From Gammaproteobacteria bacterium (GTDB lineage: Bacteria > Pseudomonadota > Gammaproteobacteria > Steroidobacterales > Steroidobacteraceae), in NCBI GenBank assembly GCA_028293765.1, contig JAQGOG010000208.1, forward strand, positions 25,141-89,140: a stretch of 64,000 bases of DNA. The letters run 5' to 3'. Positions 44,560-53,979 of the stretch are shown in pieces; position 1 is the first letter of the stretch; each line of letters starts with the position of its first letter. The notes beneath the pieces are model-generated. The model made no database searches, had not been told where the DNA came from, and was given only the letters and a program-made list of their open reading frames with translations. Made by a program: the position numbers and the translations under genes.

Positions 44560-45633
44560 TTACTCAAGAACGGCAGGCTTCCTACAAAGTCTCTCGTGCC
44601 GCGCGGCCATCGGCAGGCGGGCCAGCTCCCGGGCAGCGACGTAAAATCGCGGCAGGTCGTTGTCCTGCTCAGCGAGCAAGCGCTCGAATCCAGGCAGGCA
44701 GTCGAAGTAAGTCGCCTCGGACGCCAGGCGCGCGTTATTCAAACCCTCGGTCAGCCATTCCTCGTACAACGGCGTGTGCACGCCCTGCCGGCGCTCGAGG
44801 TCCCGGATCGCTGTTGCCAATTCGTTGAACGTAGCAGCCTTCTGCTCTCGCATTTGCGGCGAAGGCAATCCGGAGGCGTAAAGTCGCGCCAGCTGCGCAC
44901 GTGTGCGCGCAAACAGCTCGACGAACTCTCGCTCGCGGGCGCTGTACTCCCGATAGTGTTGGATACGATCCGCGTGACCGTTGAGTGTCAGCCAGCGCTC
45001 CAACCCGGCGTTCTCCACGGTGACCGCGAATGCCTCGTTGAATTGCGAGTCGTTCTGGACGTAGAGCAGTTGGTGAGCCAGCTCGTGAAAGATGATCGCC
45101 GCGAGCTCGTCAGGGCCATAGCGAAGCATCGTGCTCAGCACCGGGTCCGCGAATTTCCCGAGGGTGGAATACGCGGGGACACCATCCAGTGTCACGTCGA
45201 AGCCGCGCTTCGCGAGGGCCGCCGCAAAGCTCCGCGCCCGCTTCTCGGCGAAGTAGCCCCTGTACGCCACGCAACCGGCGACTGGGAAACACCATTGCTT
45301 GGGGTGCACCGAGAACTCGGGAGCGGCGACCACATTCCACACGACATAGGGCCTATGGAGATCGGCGTACGTACGGTAGCTTCGATTGTTCGGGAGTTTG
45401 AGCTCGCGTGTAGCGAAATCGCGGGCGGCCCGTACCTCTGTGAGACGGTCTCGCACCGTAGGTGGAGTGCGCGGATCCGCAACCACCGCATCGATAGGTT
45501 TGCGCGCGCGCATTACGTGCCACTGGCCGTTCGCCGCTTGCATGACATACAGGGTACCGCACCCGGGAAGCGCGGCTATAAGAGCGGCGACAAGCAACAG
45601 CCGCAGCGACGAAGTCCGGATTACGCGGGGCAT
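44560..45633 (-). CDS. Putative aminopeptidase, lipoprotein
   Basis: 357 residues. Signal peptide with lipobox ALPGC at about residue 25. Zinc motif HELAHQLLYVQND near residue 185 followed by NEAFAVTVE, which can supply the third ligand, as in the Aminopep family (PF10023). Envelope-anchored peptidase; substrate unknown. Convergent with the small gene and divergent from cca. Confidence 0.83.
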   Translation of the reverse strand: MPRVIRTSSLRLLLVAALIAALPGCGTLYVMQAANGQWHVMRARKPIDAVVADPRTPPTVRDRLTEVRAARDFATRELKLPNNRSYRTYADLHRPYVVWNVVAAPEFSVHPKQWCFPVAGCVAYRGYFAEKRARSFAAALAKRGFDVTLDGVPAYSTLGKFADPVLSTMLRYGPDELAAIIFHELAHQLLYVQNDSQFNEAFAVTVENAGLERWLTLNGHADRIQHYREYSAREREFVELFARTRAQLARLYASGLPSPQMREQKAATFNELATAIRDLERRQGVHTPLYEEWLTEGLNNARLASEATYFDCLPGFERLLAEQDNDLPRFYVAARELARLPMAARHERLCRKPAVLE

Positions 45634-45747
45634 TCAGGGTCCAAAGGCAGCTCGGGCGTGGGTTTCGCGATGCGAACGGGCTCGCGACTTCGCGAACGCT
45701 TGCAGTCGTGCGCGCTGCGCATGAGCACTCTCGGGTAACATGTGGGT

Positions 45748-46992
45748 ATGGAAGTCTACTTGGTTGGCGGCGCTGTTCGGGATCGACTGCTCGGACGCCC
45801 GGTGCACGAGCGCGATTGGGTCGTTGTCGGCGCGCGGCCCGAAGAGCTGGAGCGGGACGGGTTCGTGCCGGTCGGGCGCGAGTTTCCCGTATTTCTCCAT
45901 CCGCAGACGCATGAGGAATACGCCCTGGCGCGGCTCGAACGCAAAGTGGCGCCGGGCTACAGGGGCTTTACGACGCAGTTCTCGCCGGACGTCACGCTGG
46001 AGGAGGACCTCAAGCGCCGCGATCTCACTATTAACGCAATGGCGGAAAGCGCCTCGGGGGAGATCATCGACCCCTACGGAGGTCGCCGGGATCTGGACGA
46101 GCGCGTTCTGCGGCATGTGTCGGAAAGCTTTGTGGAAGATCCGGTACGCATACTGCGCGTGGCCCGCTTCGCGGCGCGCTATGCGGACCTTGGGTTTCGC
46201 GTGGCGGACGAGACCCGGGCGTTGATGGAACAGATGACGGCTTCGGGAGAAGTTGACGCCCTGGTTCCTGAGCGGGTTTGGCAAGAGACGGAGCGAGCGC
46301 TGGGTGAGCCGCGACCGGATGTCTTCTTTGAGACCCTGCGGAGCTGCAGAGCGCTGCGCGTCATCTTCCCGGAGATTGCGGCACTTTACGGCGTGCCTCA
46401 ACCGCCGCGGTGGCACCCGGAGATCGATACCGGGGTGCATGTCATGTTGGTCGTGCGGTACGCGGCAAAGATCGGAGCGTCTACGGCGGTCCGCTTCGCC
46501 GCGCTCATGCACGACCTCGGCAAGGCGCTCTCGCCGCGCGATAGGTGGCCGAGTCACCGCGGACACGAGGAGGCAGGCGTGCCGCTCGTCGAAGAATTGT
46601 CGAATCGGCTCAAAGTACCGAACGAATACCGCGAGCTGGCGGTTCTCACCGCCCGTCACCATGCGTCCGTCCATCGAGCCGCCGAGCTCAGGCCGGCAAC
46701 ACTCCTCAAACTGTTGGAGACCACGGATGCGTTTCGGCGGCCGGAACGGTTCGCGGAGTTGCTGTTGGCATGCGAGTCCGATGCGCGGGGGCGGGCTGGA
46801 TTGGAGACGCAGCCCTATCCGCAGGCGGAGTATCTGTTGCACGCGCGTGATGCGGCGGCAGCGGTGACTCTGTCAGAGGAAGAGCGCGAGGGACTCAAGG
46901 GGCCGGCGATTGGCGCTAAGGTCCGCGAGAAGCGGCTCGCTGTGGTGAGCGAGATCAAAGAGTCGGCCTGCCCGGCTGAGCGGCCCCAATAA
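45748..46992 (+). CDS. cca: CCA-adding tRNA nucleotidyltransferase
   Basis: 414 residues from ATG 45748 (a GTG lies 6 bases upstream). Adds or repairs CCA at tRNA 3' ends. Head domain GGAVRDRLLG, then ERDWVVVG, RRDLTINAMA and EDPVRILRVARFAAR; the C-terminal half has an HD phosphohydrolase motif (ALMHDLGKA) as in E. coli Cca. The first catalytic aspartate of the DxD pair is Glu21 here (HERD instead of KDRD). Confidence 0.94.
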   Translation: MEVYLVGGAVRDRLLGRPVHERDWVVVGARPEELERDGFVPVGREFPVFLHPQTHEEYALARLERKVAPGYRGFTTQFSPDVTLEEDLKRRDLTINAMAESASGEIIDPYGGRRDLDERVLRHVSESFVEDPVRILRVARFAARYADLGFRVADETRALMEQMTASGEVDALVPERVWQETERALGEPRPDVFFETLRSCRALRVIFPEIAALYGVPQPPRWHPEIDTGVHVMLVVRYAAKIGASTAVRFAALMHDLGKALSPRDRWPSHRGHEEAGVPLVEELSNRLKVPNEYRELAVLTARHHASVHRAAELRPATLLKLLETTDAFRRPERFAELLLACESDARGRAGLETQPYPQAEYLLHARDAAAAVTLSEEEREGLKGPAIGAKVREKRLAVVSEIKESACPAERPQ

Positions 46993-47041
46993 GGGCAAGC
47001 GGTGGCTTGTTGGGTCTAGCTCTCAACGCTGCAGCTGAATG

Positions 47042-49189
47042 CTAATTCGTTGGCACGCCGAAGGTGCGCGCGAAGAAACTCGCGGTGGCCTCATCGACGC
47101 TCTGCCATGACGCACTGCGCAGGAAGCCGTGAATCTCGTTGGGAATCACCAGCTCTTCGTAGGGAAGTTTGAGGAGGTCGAGCCGGCGCGCCAGGTCCAC
47201 CGTCTGTTGAAACGGTACGTTGCGGTCGTCGTCCCCCTGGATCAGGAGCACGGGTGATTTCCAGCCTTCGACGCTAGCGTCCGGCGACGAATCCCACGTA
47301 ACTTTCATCGCTTCCTCACGATCGCCTTTCTCGTAGCGATCCTCGGGCTTGTTGCCCAGGTCGCCCAAGAATCGCGACCAGTCGTGTACGCCGTGGATGT
47401 CGACGCCCGCCTTGAAGATGTCTGAGTTGCGAGCGAGCGCGAGACCCGTGAGATAACCCCCATACGAGCCGCCCCAGATTCCGATTCGCTTCGCATCGAC
47501 GCCAGGAAGCGTTTGCACGAAACGGGCGCCGGCCAGGACATCCTGGTATTCGGACGCCCCCGCGGGTCCCGCATGTTCGGGTTGGTGGAAGGCGCGGCCA
47601 TATCCAATACCGAGCCGGTAGTTTACGGACAGCACGATGAAGCCGTGTGCCGCGAGGTATTGGTTTACGGCGTAGGCGTTGCTGTAGTACTGCATGTAGT
47701 GCCAGCCGAGCAGCATCTGCCGCGGTGGCCCGCCGTGCACGAAGATGATCGCCGGCTTCGAAGAGCCTCGATTCGCGGGCTGCTCGGTGTGCTCGAACAA
47801 CTGACCATGGACCAGAGTTCCGTCGGCCGCCTGGAAGGTAACGGGCTGCGGGGCAACGAGTTGCGCCAGAGGGAAATCTGCTGGCAGCTTCCCCGCATCG
47901 AGCCGGGAGCGATGTGCTCCATCCAGGCCAACGATGCCGATCGACGGCGGCTGTTGCGCGCCCGATGCGACGAATGCGATCCGCTCGCCGGCCGCGCTGA
48001 CGGGTCTCCATTCCAGCGCGTCTCCGGACGTGAGTGCCACGGGTGTCGCGCGATCGACCGGGACTCGGAAGAGATGGCGGCGGTCGTGATCTCCCGCCGT
48101 GGCACCGGTATTAGCGTCGTAGATCATGAAGTGGCGATCGCGACTTGCGGCGACGTGCTCGACCATGAAGGTGCCGGGCGTCAGCAGAAGTGGCGAGCCG
48201 CCGGCGACCGCAACCGAGTAGAGATGAGGCCACTCGTCGAGATAGGCGAGGAAGATGAGACGGTCGCCCGCCGCCCAATGCAGATTTGCCTGCCCTTCCA
48301 CGTCGGGATAGGAGCCAGCCAGGGTATCCGGACTTTGCCAGACGGTGCGACCCGAGCCGCTGCGGGCATCGGCTACCCAGATCGACCAGGGATGGGGGAT
48401 TTGTTTCAGGATCGGCTGCGGCGGACCGCCGTCTCCGCGACGTCGTACAAAAGCGATGTGCGTGCCATCCGGTGACCAGCGGGGGGACACATCAGTGCCC
48501 GTAGACGGCGCGAGATAGATGAGTGGCTCGTTCTTCGCAGCGTATACCCCGACGAACGCGTGATCGCCACGGGTGGAGACAAACGCGAGCCGACTTCCGT
48601 CCGGTGACCAACGCAGGTCGCTGTCCTTGCCTCGATCGAAGAACAGGCGCTCGGGTTTGGGCTCGCCCTCGAGCGCCGCCGTCCACACGTGATCTTCTTT
48701 CGTGTAAGCGAGCTGTCCTCGTGACGAGATTGCGGGAGTGTCGCCTTCGGCGATCTTCTGCGGTGAGCCGCCTGTCGGCGAGATGCTCCAAATGGTCGTC
48801 ACCGGCTGCTCAGGCGAGGACGTTGGGTCGGGCGCGAGATTACCCTCCGCGGGCCAATTTGCATCATGGTCTCCGCCCCGCACGTAAACGAGGCGCGAGC
48901 CATCCGGGGAAAAGGTGAGCTGAGTGATCTCCTGCCCGTCGTCCTCAGTATATTGCGTGAGCCGCATGGGCGAAAAGGCGGGACCGCGCGCGAGCCAGAC
49001 ATTACGCACGCCATCCACATCGCGAACCCAGGCGATCAGGTCGCCCTGTTCCGCGGACGCGAGCTCGCTCGCATAGGGGTAATGGAGTACTTGCGCCATC
49101 GTGAACCCTGAAGGGGTGGACGCGTGTGCCACGACAGGAGCAAGAATCAGAGCCAATACCACAAGTGTGCGCGGACGGACGGCGTGCAT
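47042..49189 (-). CDS. Exported S9-family prolyl oligopeptidase-like peptidase
   Basis: 715 residues: signal peptide at 1-23 (LVVLALILAPVVAHA), a seven-bladed-like propeller with repeated SPDGSR motifs (LTFSPDGSRLVYV, LRWSPDGSRLAFV, PRWSPDGTHIAFV), then an alpha/beta hydrolase domain with Ser575 (GGSYGG), an acid in GDDDRNV near 654 and His687 (NEIHGF). Periplasmic or secreted peptidase acting on short peptides, of the dipeptidyl/acylaminoacyl peptidase type. Confidence 0.9.
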   Translation of the reverse strand: MHAVRPRTLVVLALILAPVVAHASTPSGFTMAQVLHYPYASELASAEQGDLIAWVRDVDGVRNVWLARGPAFSPMRLTQYTEDDGQEITQLTFSPDGSRLVYVRGGDHDANWPAEGNLAPDPTSSPEQPVTTIWSISPTGGSPQKIAEGDTPAISSRGQLAYTKEDHVWTAALEGEPKPERLFFDRGKDSDLRWSPDGSRLAFVSTRGDHAFVGVYAAKNEPLIYLAPSTGTDVSPRWSPDGTHIAFVRRRGDGGPPQPILKQIPHPWSIWVADARSGSGRTVWQSPDTLAGSYPDVEGQANLHWAAGDRLIFLAYLDEWPHLYSVAVAGGSPLLLTPGTFMVEHVAASRDRHFMIYDANTGATAGDHDRRHLFRVPVDRATPVALTSGDALEWRPVSAAGERIAFVASGAQQPPSIGIVGLDGAHRSRLDAGKLPADFPLAQLVAPQPVTFQAADGTLVHGQLFEHTEQPANRGSSKPAIIFVHGGPPRQMLLGWHYMQYYSNAYAVNQYLAAHGFIVLSVNYRLGIGYGRAFHQPEHAGPAGASEYQDVLAGARFVQTLPGVDAKRIGIWGGSYGGYLTGLALARNSDIFKAGVDIHGVHDWSRFLGDLGNKPEDRYEKGDREEAMKVTWDSSPDASVEGWKSPVLLIQGDDDRNVPFQQTVDLARRLDLLKLPYEELVIPNEIHGFLRSASWQSVDEATASFFARTFGVPTN

Positions 49190-49294
49190 AGGCAGACCCC
49201 GGATATGAAATTCCCGGCCGCAAGTCTAGCGGAGGACCAGAAGTGTTGATACAACACCAGGATCACGTACGGTGCGAAGCGGGGAAATGGGGAT

Positions 49295-50620
49295 ATGGTC
49301 GCAAGAAGGCTCATGAGTTCGGGTAGGGTCGTGCTGTCGGTGCTCTGTGCCCTGGGAATCGTGCTGCCAGTGGCTGCGGCAACCCCGGAAGTCGACGCCG
49401 CCTACCCTCCGGCGTACGCGTTCTATGTCGATTTGCACCAGCACCCGGAGCTGTCGGGTCACGAGATCCGCACGGCGGCGAAGCTGGCAGCCGAACTACG
49501 CGGCATCGGCTATACGGTCACCGAGCACGTCGGTGGTACCGGAATCGTGGCGATTCTCAAAAATGGCCCTGGGCCCACCGTAATGCTCCGCACGGAGCTC
49601 GATGCGCTTCCAGTCGAGGAAAAGACTGGACTTGCATATGCCAGCAAGGTGCACGCACAGGACGCGGCAGGACACGATGTCTTCGTCGGGCACATGTGCG
49701 GGCACGACCTGCACATGAGTGCACTCGTGGCTTCCGCGGGCATCATGGCCCACGATAAGAATGCATGGCACGGCACGCTCATGCTGATCGGACAGCCGGC
49801 GGAGGAGACGATCAGTGGCGCAGCCGCCATGGTCCAGGGCGGCCTGTTTACGCGGTTTCCGCGCCCGGACGTCGTGCTCGCGCTGCACGTGGGAAACGAA
49901 CTTCCAGCCGGGAAGGTCGGAATCGTTCCGGGAATTTACAACACCAACGCCGATTCACTGCGCATCACGATCTACGGAAAAGGCGGGCATGGCTCCGCGC
50001 CTCATACGACTGTCGATCCTATCGTGACCGCGGCAAGAACCATCCTTGCCTTGCAAACGATCTCTTCGCGAGAAGTGAAGCCGGGTGAGCTGGCGGTAAT
50101 CACGGTGGGGTACATCAATGCCGGTACAAAAAACAACATCATTCCGGACCAGGCGGAGCTCGGGCTCACCGTGCGCACCTACAAGTCTGACGTGCGCAAG
50201 CAGGTCCTCGCGGCGATCACGAGGATCACGAACGCGGAAGCCGAGGCCGCCGGTGCGCCGCGCGCTCCTTCCATCGACCGCTATGAGACGACCGACGCCG
50301 TTTACAACGATCCGGCGCTCGCGCAGCGGCTTCGTGCCGCGCTCGAGAGCACCCTGAACAAGGATAACGTCATCATGACGGCGCCGATCACGGCCTCGGA
50401 GGACTTCTCAGCGTTTATCGCGCAGGGAATACCCGGCTTCTATCTCAGCCTGGGTGGGGCGAACCCGGAAAAATACGCAGCCGCCGCGGCTGCGGAAACC
50501 CACTTGCCATCAAACCACTCGGCTCTCTTTGCACCCGACGTGGACCCGTCGTTGCACACTGCAATCGCTGCGGAAGTGGCCATGCTGCGTAGCCTGTTGA
50601 AGGCCGAGGGAAAGACCTGA
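49295..50620 (+). CDS. M20-family amidohydrolase/peptidase, exported
   Basis: 441 residues, signal peptide near 10-30 (VVLSVLCALGIVLPVAAA). M20D features: DLHQHPELSGHE, TELDALPVEE, HMCGHDLHMSALV, QPAEE, a dimerisation lid (KGGHGSAPHTTVDP) and the late SEDFSAF. It is like bacterial aminoacylase/hippuricase enzymes hydrolysing N-acyl amino acids. Divergent from the S9 peptidase. A second ATG with a good AGAAGG site lies at 49313. Confidence 0.9.
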   Translation: MVARRLMSSGRVVLSVLCALGIVLPVAAATPEVDAAYPPAYAFYVDLHQHPELSGHEIRTAAKLAAELRGIGYTVTEHVGGTGIVAILKNGPGPTVMLRTELDALPVEEKTGLAYASKVHAQDAAGHDVFVGHMCGHDLHMSALVASAGIMAHDKNAWHGTLMLIGQPAEETISGAAAMVQGGLFTRFPRPDVVLALHVGNELPAGKVGIVPGIYNTNADSLRITIYGKGGHGSAPHTTVDPIVTAARTILALQTISSREVKPGELAVITVGYINAGTKNNIIPDQAELGLTVRTYKSDVRKQVLAAITRITNAEAEAAGAPRAPSIDRYETTDAVYNDPALAQRLRAALESTLNKDNVIMTAPITASEDFSAFIAQGIPGFYLSLGGANPEKYAAAAAAETHLPSNHSALFAPDVDPSLHTAIAAEVAMLRSLLKAEGKT

Positions 50621-50850
50621 CGCACGCTCGGCTCGTGTTGGGAAGAATCCAGGGGACGTTGGCGGCGGAGGCGCCACGGGTGAGGGAGCAATTCTCCTGC
50701 GGAATTGTGCTTCGGATAGGTGAGAGAGCGGGCGGGTGCGGAACCGCGCTCACGCCAGCAGCGGATAGGGCATGACCCAAACCGCGGAAAAGCTGCCGGG
50801 ATGATCGAATAGCGACCACCCCGGCACCGGCGCGTTTTACCGGAAGATAA

Positions 50851-50870
50851 GGGGACGCATGCGCGTCCCC
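50851..50870 (-). terminator. Terminator of the EF-G paralog gene
   Basis: Perfect stem GGGGACGC / GCGTCCCC with loop of four; on the minus strand it is followed by TTATCTT. Lies 15 bases past the stop codon. The rest of the 264-base gap to the M20 gene shows nothing. Confidence 0.65.
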
Positions 50871-50884
50871 CGCAAGTGCGCGGC

Positions 50885-53041
50885 TCAGGCTTGCGCCGCA
50901 GCCTTCGCCTTACCCGCTTCGGCGATGACCTCATCGGCGACGTTACGCGGCACCGGATCGTAGTGCGAGAACTCCATCGTGTAGGAAGCACGGCCGCTCG
51001 TCATTCCGCGCAGGTGTCCGATGTAGCCAAACATCTCCGACAGCGGCACATTCGCAACCACCGCAATATTGCTACCGCGCTCCAGCTGGTCGTGGATCAT
51101 TCCGCGGCGGCGGTTGATGTCGCCGATGACATCACCCAGATAATCGCCGGGCGTCACCGTCTCGACCTTCATCACCGGCTCCAGCAGGATCGGTGCGGCC
51201 TTGCGGATACCTTCGCGGAAACAGGCTTTCGCCGCAATTTCGAAGGTCAGCGCGTTGGAGTCAACGTCGTGGTAACTACCGTCAATCAGCGTCGCGCGGA
51301 AGTCCACTGTCGGATAACGGGCGAGCACACCGTCTTCTTTCTGAATCTTCAGGCCCTTCTCGACTGCCGGTACAAACTCCCTCGGCACGGAGCCGCCGAC
51401 GGTTTTGTCGACGAACTCGAACCCGGCGCTGCGCGCCAGTGGCTCGAAAACGATCCAGACTTCGGCGAACTGGCCGGATCCACCCGTCTGCTTCTTGTGG
51501 ACGTACTGCTCGGTCAATTTTTTCGTGATGGTCTCGCGATACGCGACCTGCGGCTCGCCCATTGTGCCCTCGACACCGAATTCGGTGCGCATTCGGTCGA
51601 GCGTCACCTCGAGGTGCAACTCGCCCATGCCGCGGAGGATGGTTTGACCGGTTTCGCGATCGGTCTCCAGATGCAGTGAGGGGTCGGCGCGGACCATCTT
51701 GCCCAGCGCGTTCCCGAATTTTTCCTGTTCGGTCTTGTTCTTCGCCGTGACCGAAACGCTGATGACGGGATCGGGGAAGCGCATGCGCTCCAGCACGACC
51801 TGGTTGGCGGAATCGCACAGCGTATCGCCGGTCTCGGTGTCGGCCATCGACACGAGCGCGATGATGTCTCCGGCGCGCGCTTCCTCGATGGGATTGGCTT
51901 CTTTCGCGAACATCTCGACCATACGGCCGATTTTCTCGCGCTTACCGCGCGTGGAGTTCTGCACTGACGCGCCTTTGGTCAGGACACCCGAATACACGCG
52001 GATAAAGGTGAGAGCGCCATAGGCATCGTTGATGACCTTGAACGCCAGCGCGGAGAAGGGCTCGTCATCGGAGCACTTCCGTTCGCCAATGGCCTCACCG
52101 TCAGCGTCCACCGTCTTGATGGAGGCGACGTCGGTCGGCGCCGGCAGATAGTCGACAACCGCGTCGAGTACCTGCTGCACGCCCTTGTTCTTGTAGGACG
52201 AGCCGCACAGCACGGGACTGAACGCGGAGTTCAACGTGCCTTTGCGGATCGCCCGCTTCAGCGTCTCGACCGAGGGGATGGAGCCGTCGTCGAGGTACTT
52301 CTCCATGGCTTCATCGTCCTGCTCGAGGCAGGTGTCGATCAACTCGGTACGATACTGGGCGGCCCTTGCCAGGATCGCCCGGTCGGCAGGAATACCGATC
52401 TGCAGCTTGTCGGCCAGATCGGGCGTCACGTCGAGCGACTGCCATTCGGCGTCCTTGTCATCCGAGTCCCACACCAGTGCCTTCATCTCGACCAGGTCGA
52501 TCATGCCCTTGAAGCCGTCTTCCGATCCGATCGGAATCTGCAGGGGCAACGGGCGCGCACCCAGCCGTTTCTTGATCATGTCGACACAGCGCACGAAATT
52601 GGCGCCGCTGCGGTCCATCTTGTTGACGTAGCAAATGCGTGGCACGCCGTAATTGTCGGCCAGGCGCCAGTTGGTTTCCGACTGCGGCTCGACGCCGGCC
52701 ACTCCGTCGAATACCACTACCGCGCCGTCGAGGACGCGCAGCGATCTGTTGACCTCAATGGTGAAGTCGACGTGGCCGGGGGTGTCGATGAGGTTGATTT
52801 TCTTGTCGCGCCAGAACGCGGACACGGCCGCGCTCTGAATGGTGATACCGCGCTTCTGTTCCTGCTCGAGATAGTCGGTGGTCGTCGACGTCTTCAGATC
52901 TTTCGTATCGTGAATGTCGATGATGGTGTGCTTGCGCCCCGTGTAATAAAGGATGCGCTCGGTCGTCGTCGTCTTCCCGGCGTCAACATGGGCGATGATG
53001 CCGATATTGCGGATATCGGAAAGGGGGGTTGTACGGGGCAT
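50885..53041 (-). CDS. Elongation factor G paralog (divergent, FusA2-like)
   Basis: 718 residues from the ATG giving [12 protein letters not shown]. GTPase G1 [16 protein letters not shown]3 DTPGHVD, G4 NKMD; all further EF-G domains ([54 protein letters not shown]) are present. It is a stand-alone gene, not in a str operon with rpsL, rpsG and tuf. Switch I reads [19 protein letters not shown], unlike the usual VHDGAATMDWMEQEQ. It may be a second EF-G with a special role (recycling, stress or translocation); the main fusA would lie elsewhere. Confidence 0.9.
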   Translation of the reverse strand: MPRTTPLSDIRNIGIIAHVDAGKTTTTERILYYTGRKHTIIDIHDTKDLKTSTTTDYLEQEQKRGITIQSAAVSAFWRDKKINLIDTPGHVDFTIEVNRSLRVLDGAVVVFDGVAGVEPQSETNWRLADNYGVPRICYVNKMDRSGANFVRCVDMIKKRLGARPLPLQIPIGSEDGFKGMIDLVEMKALVWDSDDKDAEWQSLDVTPDLADKLQIGIPADRAILARAAQYRTELIDTCLEQDDEAMEKYLDDGSIPSVETLKRAIRKGTLNSAFSPVLCGSSYKNKGVQQVLDAVVDYLPAPTDVASIKTVDADGEAIGERKCSDDEPFSALAFKVINDAYGALTFIRVYSGVLTKGASVQNSTRGKREKIGRMVEMFAKEANPIEEARAGDIIALVSMADTETGDTLCDSANQVVLERMRFPDPVISVSVTAKNKTEQEKFGNALGKMVRADPSLHLETDRETGQTILRGMGELHLEVTLDRMRTEFGVEGTMGEPQVAYRETITKKLTEQYVHKKQTGGSGQFAEVWIVFEPLARSAGFEFVDKTVGGSVPREFVPAVEKGLKIQKEDGVLARYPTVDFRATLIDGSYHDVDSNALTFEIAAKACFREGIRKAAPILLEPVMKVETVTPGDYLGDVIGDINRRRGMIHDQLERGSNIAVVANVPLSEMFGYIGHLRGMTSGRASYTMEFSHYDPVPRNVADEVIAEAGKAKAAAQA

Positions 53042-53134
53042 TAGCAGATTTCCATGACAGTTTTGGATTGGATCAAAATCGACGCTGCCGCTTGGGCCTC
53101 GAGGCCGCCGCCTGCGCGGTACCGGCATGTAATT

Positions 53135-53184
53135 GCCGCGAACTCGAGAAAATGCACGGGCAGTCATGCACTCTCGTTCGCGGC
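53135..53184 (-). ncRNA. Long hairpin in the EF-G paralog leader
   Basis: On the minus strand GCCGCGAAC pairs perfectly with GTTCGCGGC (nine bases), continued inward by GAGA/TCTC and TGCA/TGCA with small bulges and a ten-base loop. It lies 95-145 bases before the ATG and inside the predicted leader. A regulatory role is inference. Confidence 0.5.
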
Positions 53185-53207
53185 GAGACGCGGGCACAAG
53201 ACCGCCA

Positions 53208-53213
53208 ATTATA
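53208..53213 (-). promoter_or_regulatory. Candidate -10 box of the EF-G paralog
   Basis: Minus-strand TATAAT in the context CGGTATAATTGG. No good -35 was found. Transcription from here gives a leader of about 160 bases containing the hairpin. Between this site and the LysR remnant (53214-53689) I see no gene. Confidence 0.45.
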
Positions 53214-53689
53214 CCGAATGACCGGGCACGAGTGCTGCAAAATGGGCAGCCCTCGTCTATGGAAAGCGACTTCCCCAACAATCCCGCTGCGCGAATCAGG
53301 CCTTTCTGCAGACCCTGGGCGCCCCGGAAATGCGCCCGGATCCATGCCTTTAACGTAATCGGCCGCCGATCGATTGCTGTCGCTGGTACTCGAGACCGAA
53401 GCTAGCCGGCGCGCCTGCCTGGATTTGCGAGCAGGGGATCGAGGGCCGGCTCAATCCCGAAACCCTCGGCACCCGTAGATAAGGGCGGTCAGCACGGACA
53501 CAAGGCCGCGTTTGGCACGGGCCGCATAGCGCCTCGCACCACCCCTCTTCGAGGAGCCCTTTCTTATCTAACCCTTTGATTATGCTATATAACGTTTGCC
53601 GAAACGCGCCAACTGCACCGCGGGCGGTGCCCTGAGCAAGCTGACGCATTCGCCATGCCCTCCCCCGCTTTTGAAGATCAAGCTTCAGG

Positions 53690-53935
53690 TTGAAGATGGA
53701 CGCCGGGCGCTGGAGAGCGCACCACTCGCACGTCGGCCTGACGGAGGCGGGCAGGAGACTGCTCGCAGGGGTGAAGCCGGCAGCGATTGAGATTGACGAA
53801 TCGCTCGAGGCACTCGGGGCCTTGCGCGGGCGACCTTCCGGACTTCTGTGTCCGGCGCGAAACCAGATGCAACCGAAGCTGCGCACGTTCGCAGATGCCG
53901 CGCGGGCTCTGACCAGACGTCACGCGCTCTTCTGA
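53690..53935 (+). pseudogene. Remnant of a LysR-family regulator
   Basis: The reading frame holds HVGLTEAGRRLLAGVKPAA, then EIDESLEALGALRGRPSG, which match the end of the LysR helix-turn-helix/linker region, followed almost at once by PKLRTFADAARALTRR, which looks like a LysR C-terminus. The helix-turn-helix N-terminus and about 200 residues of effector domain are missing, so an internal deletion and a lost start are inferred. Not expected to be functional. Confidence 0.6.
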
Positions 53936-53979
53936 ATGGATCGTTACCGGCCGCGAGCAGCAGCGGGCGCTCGCAGGAA

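Noticed and set aside
53350..53690. Possible integrase or tRNA remnant near the LysR pseudogene
   Set aside because: No integrase motif, no tRNA fold and no direct repeats could be supported.
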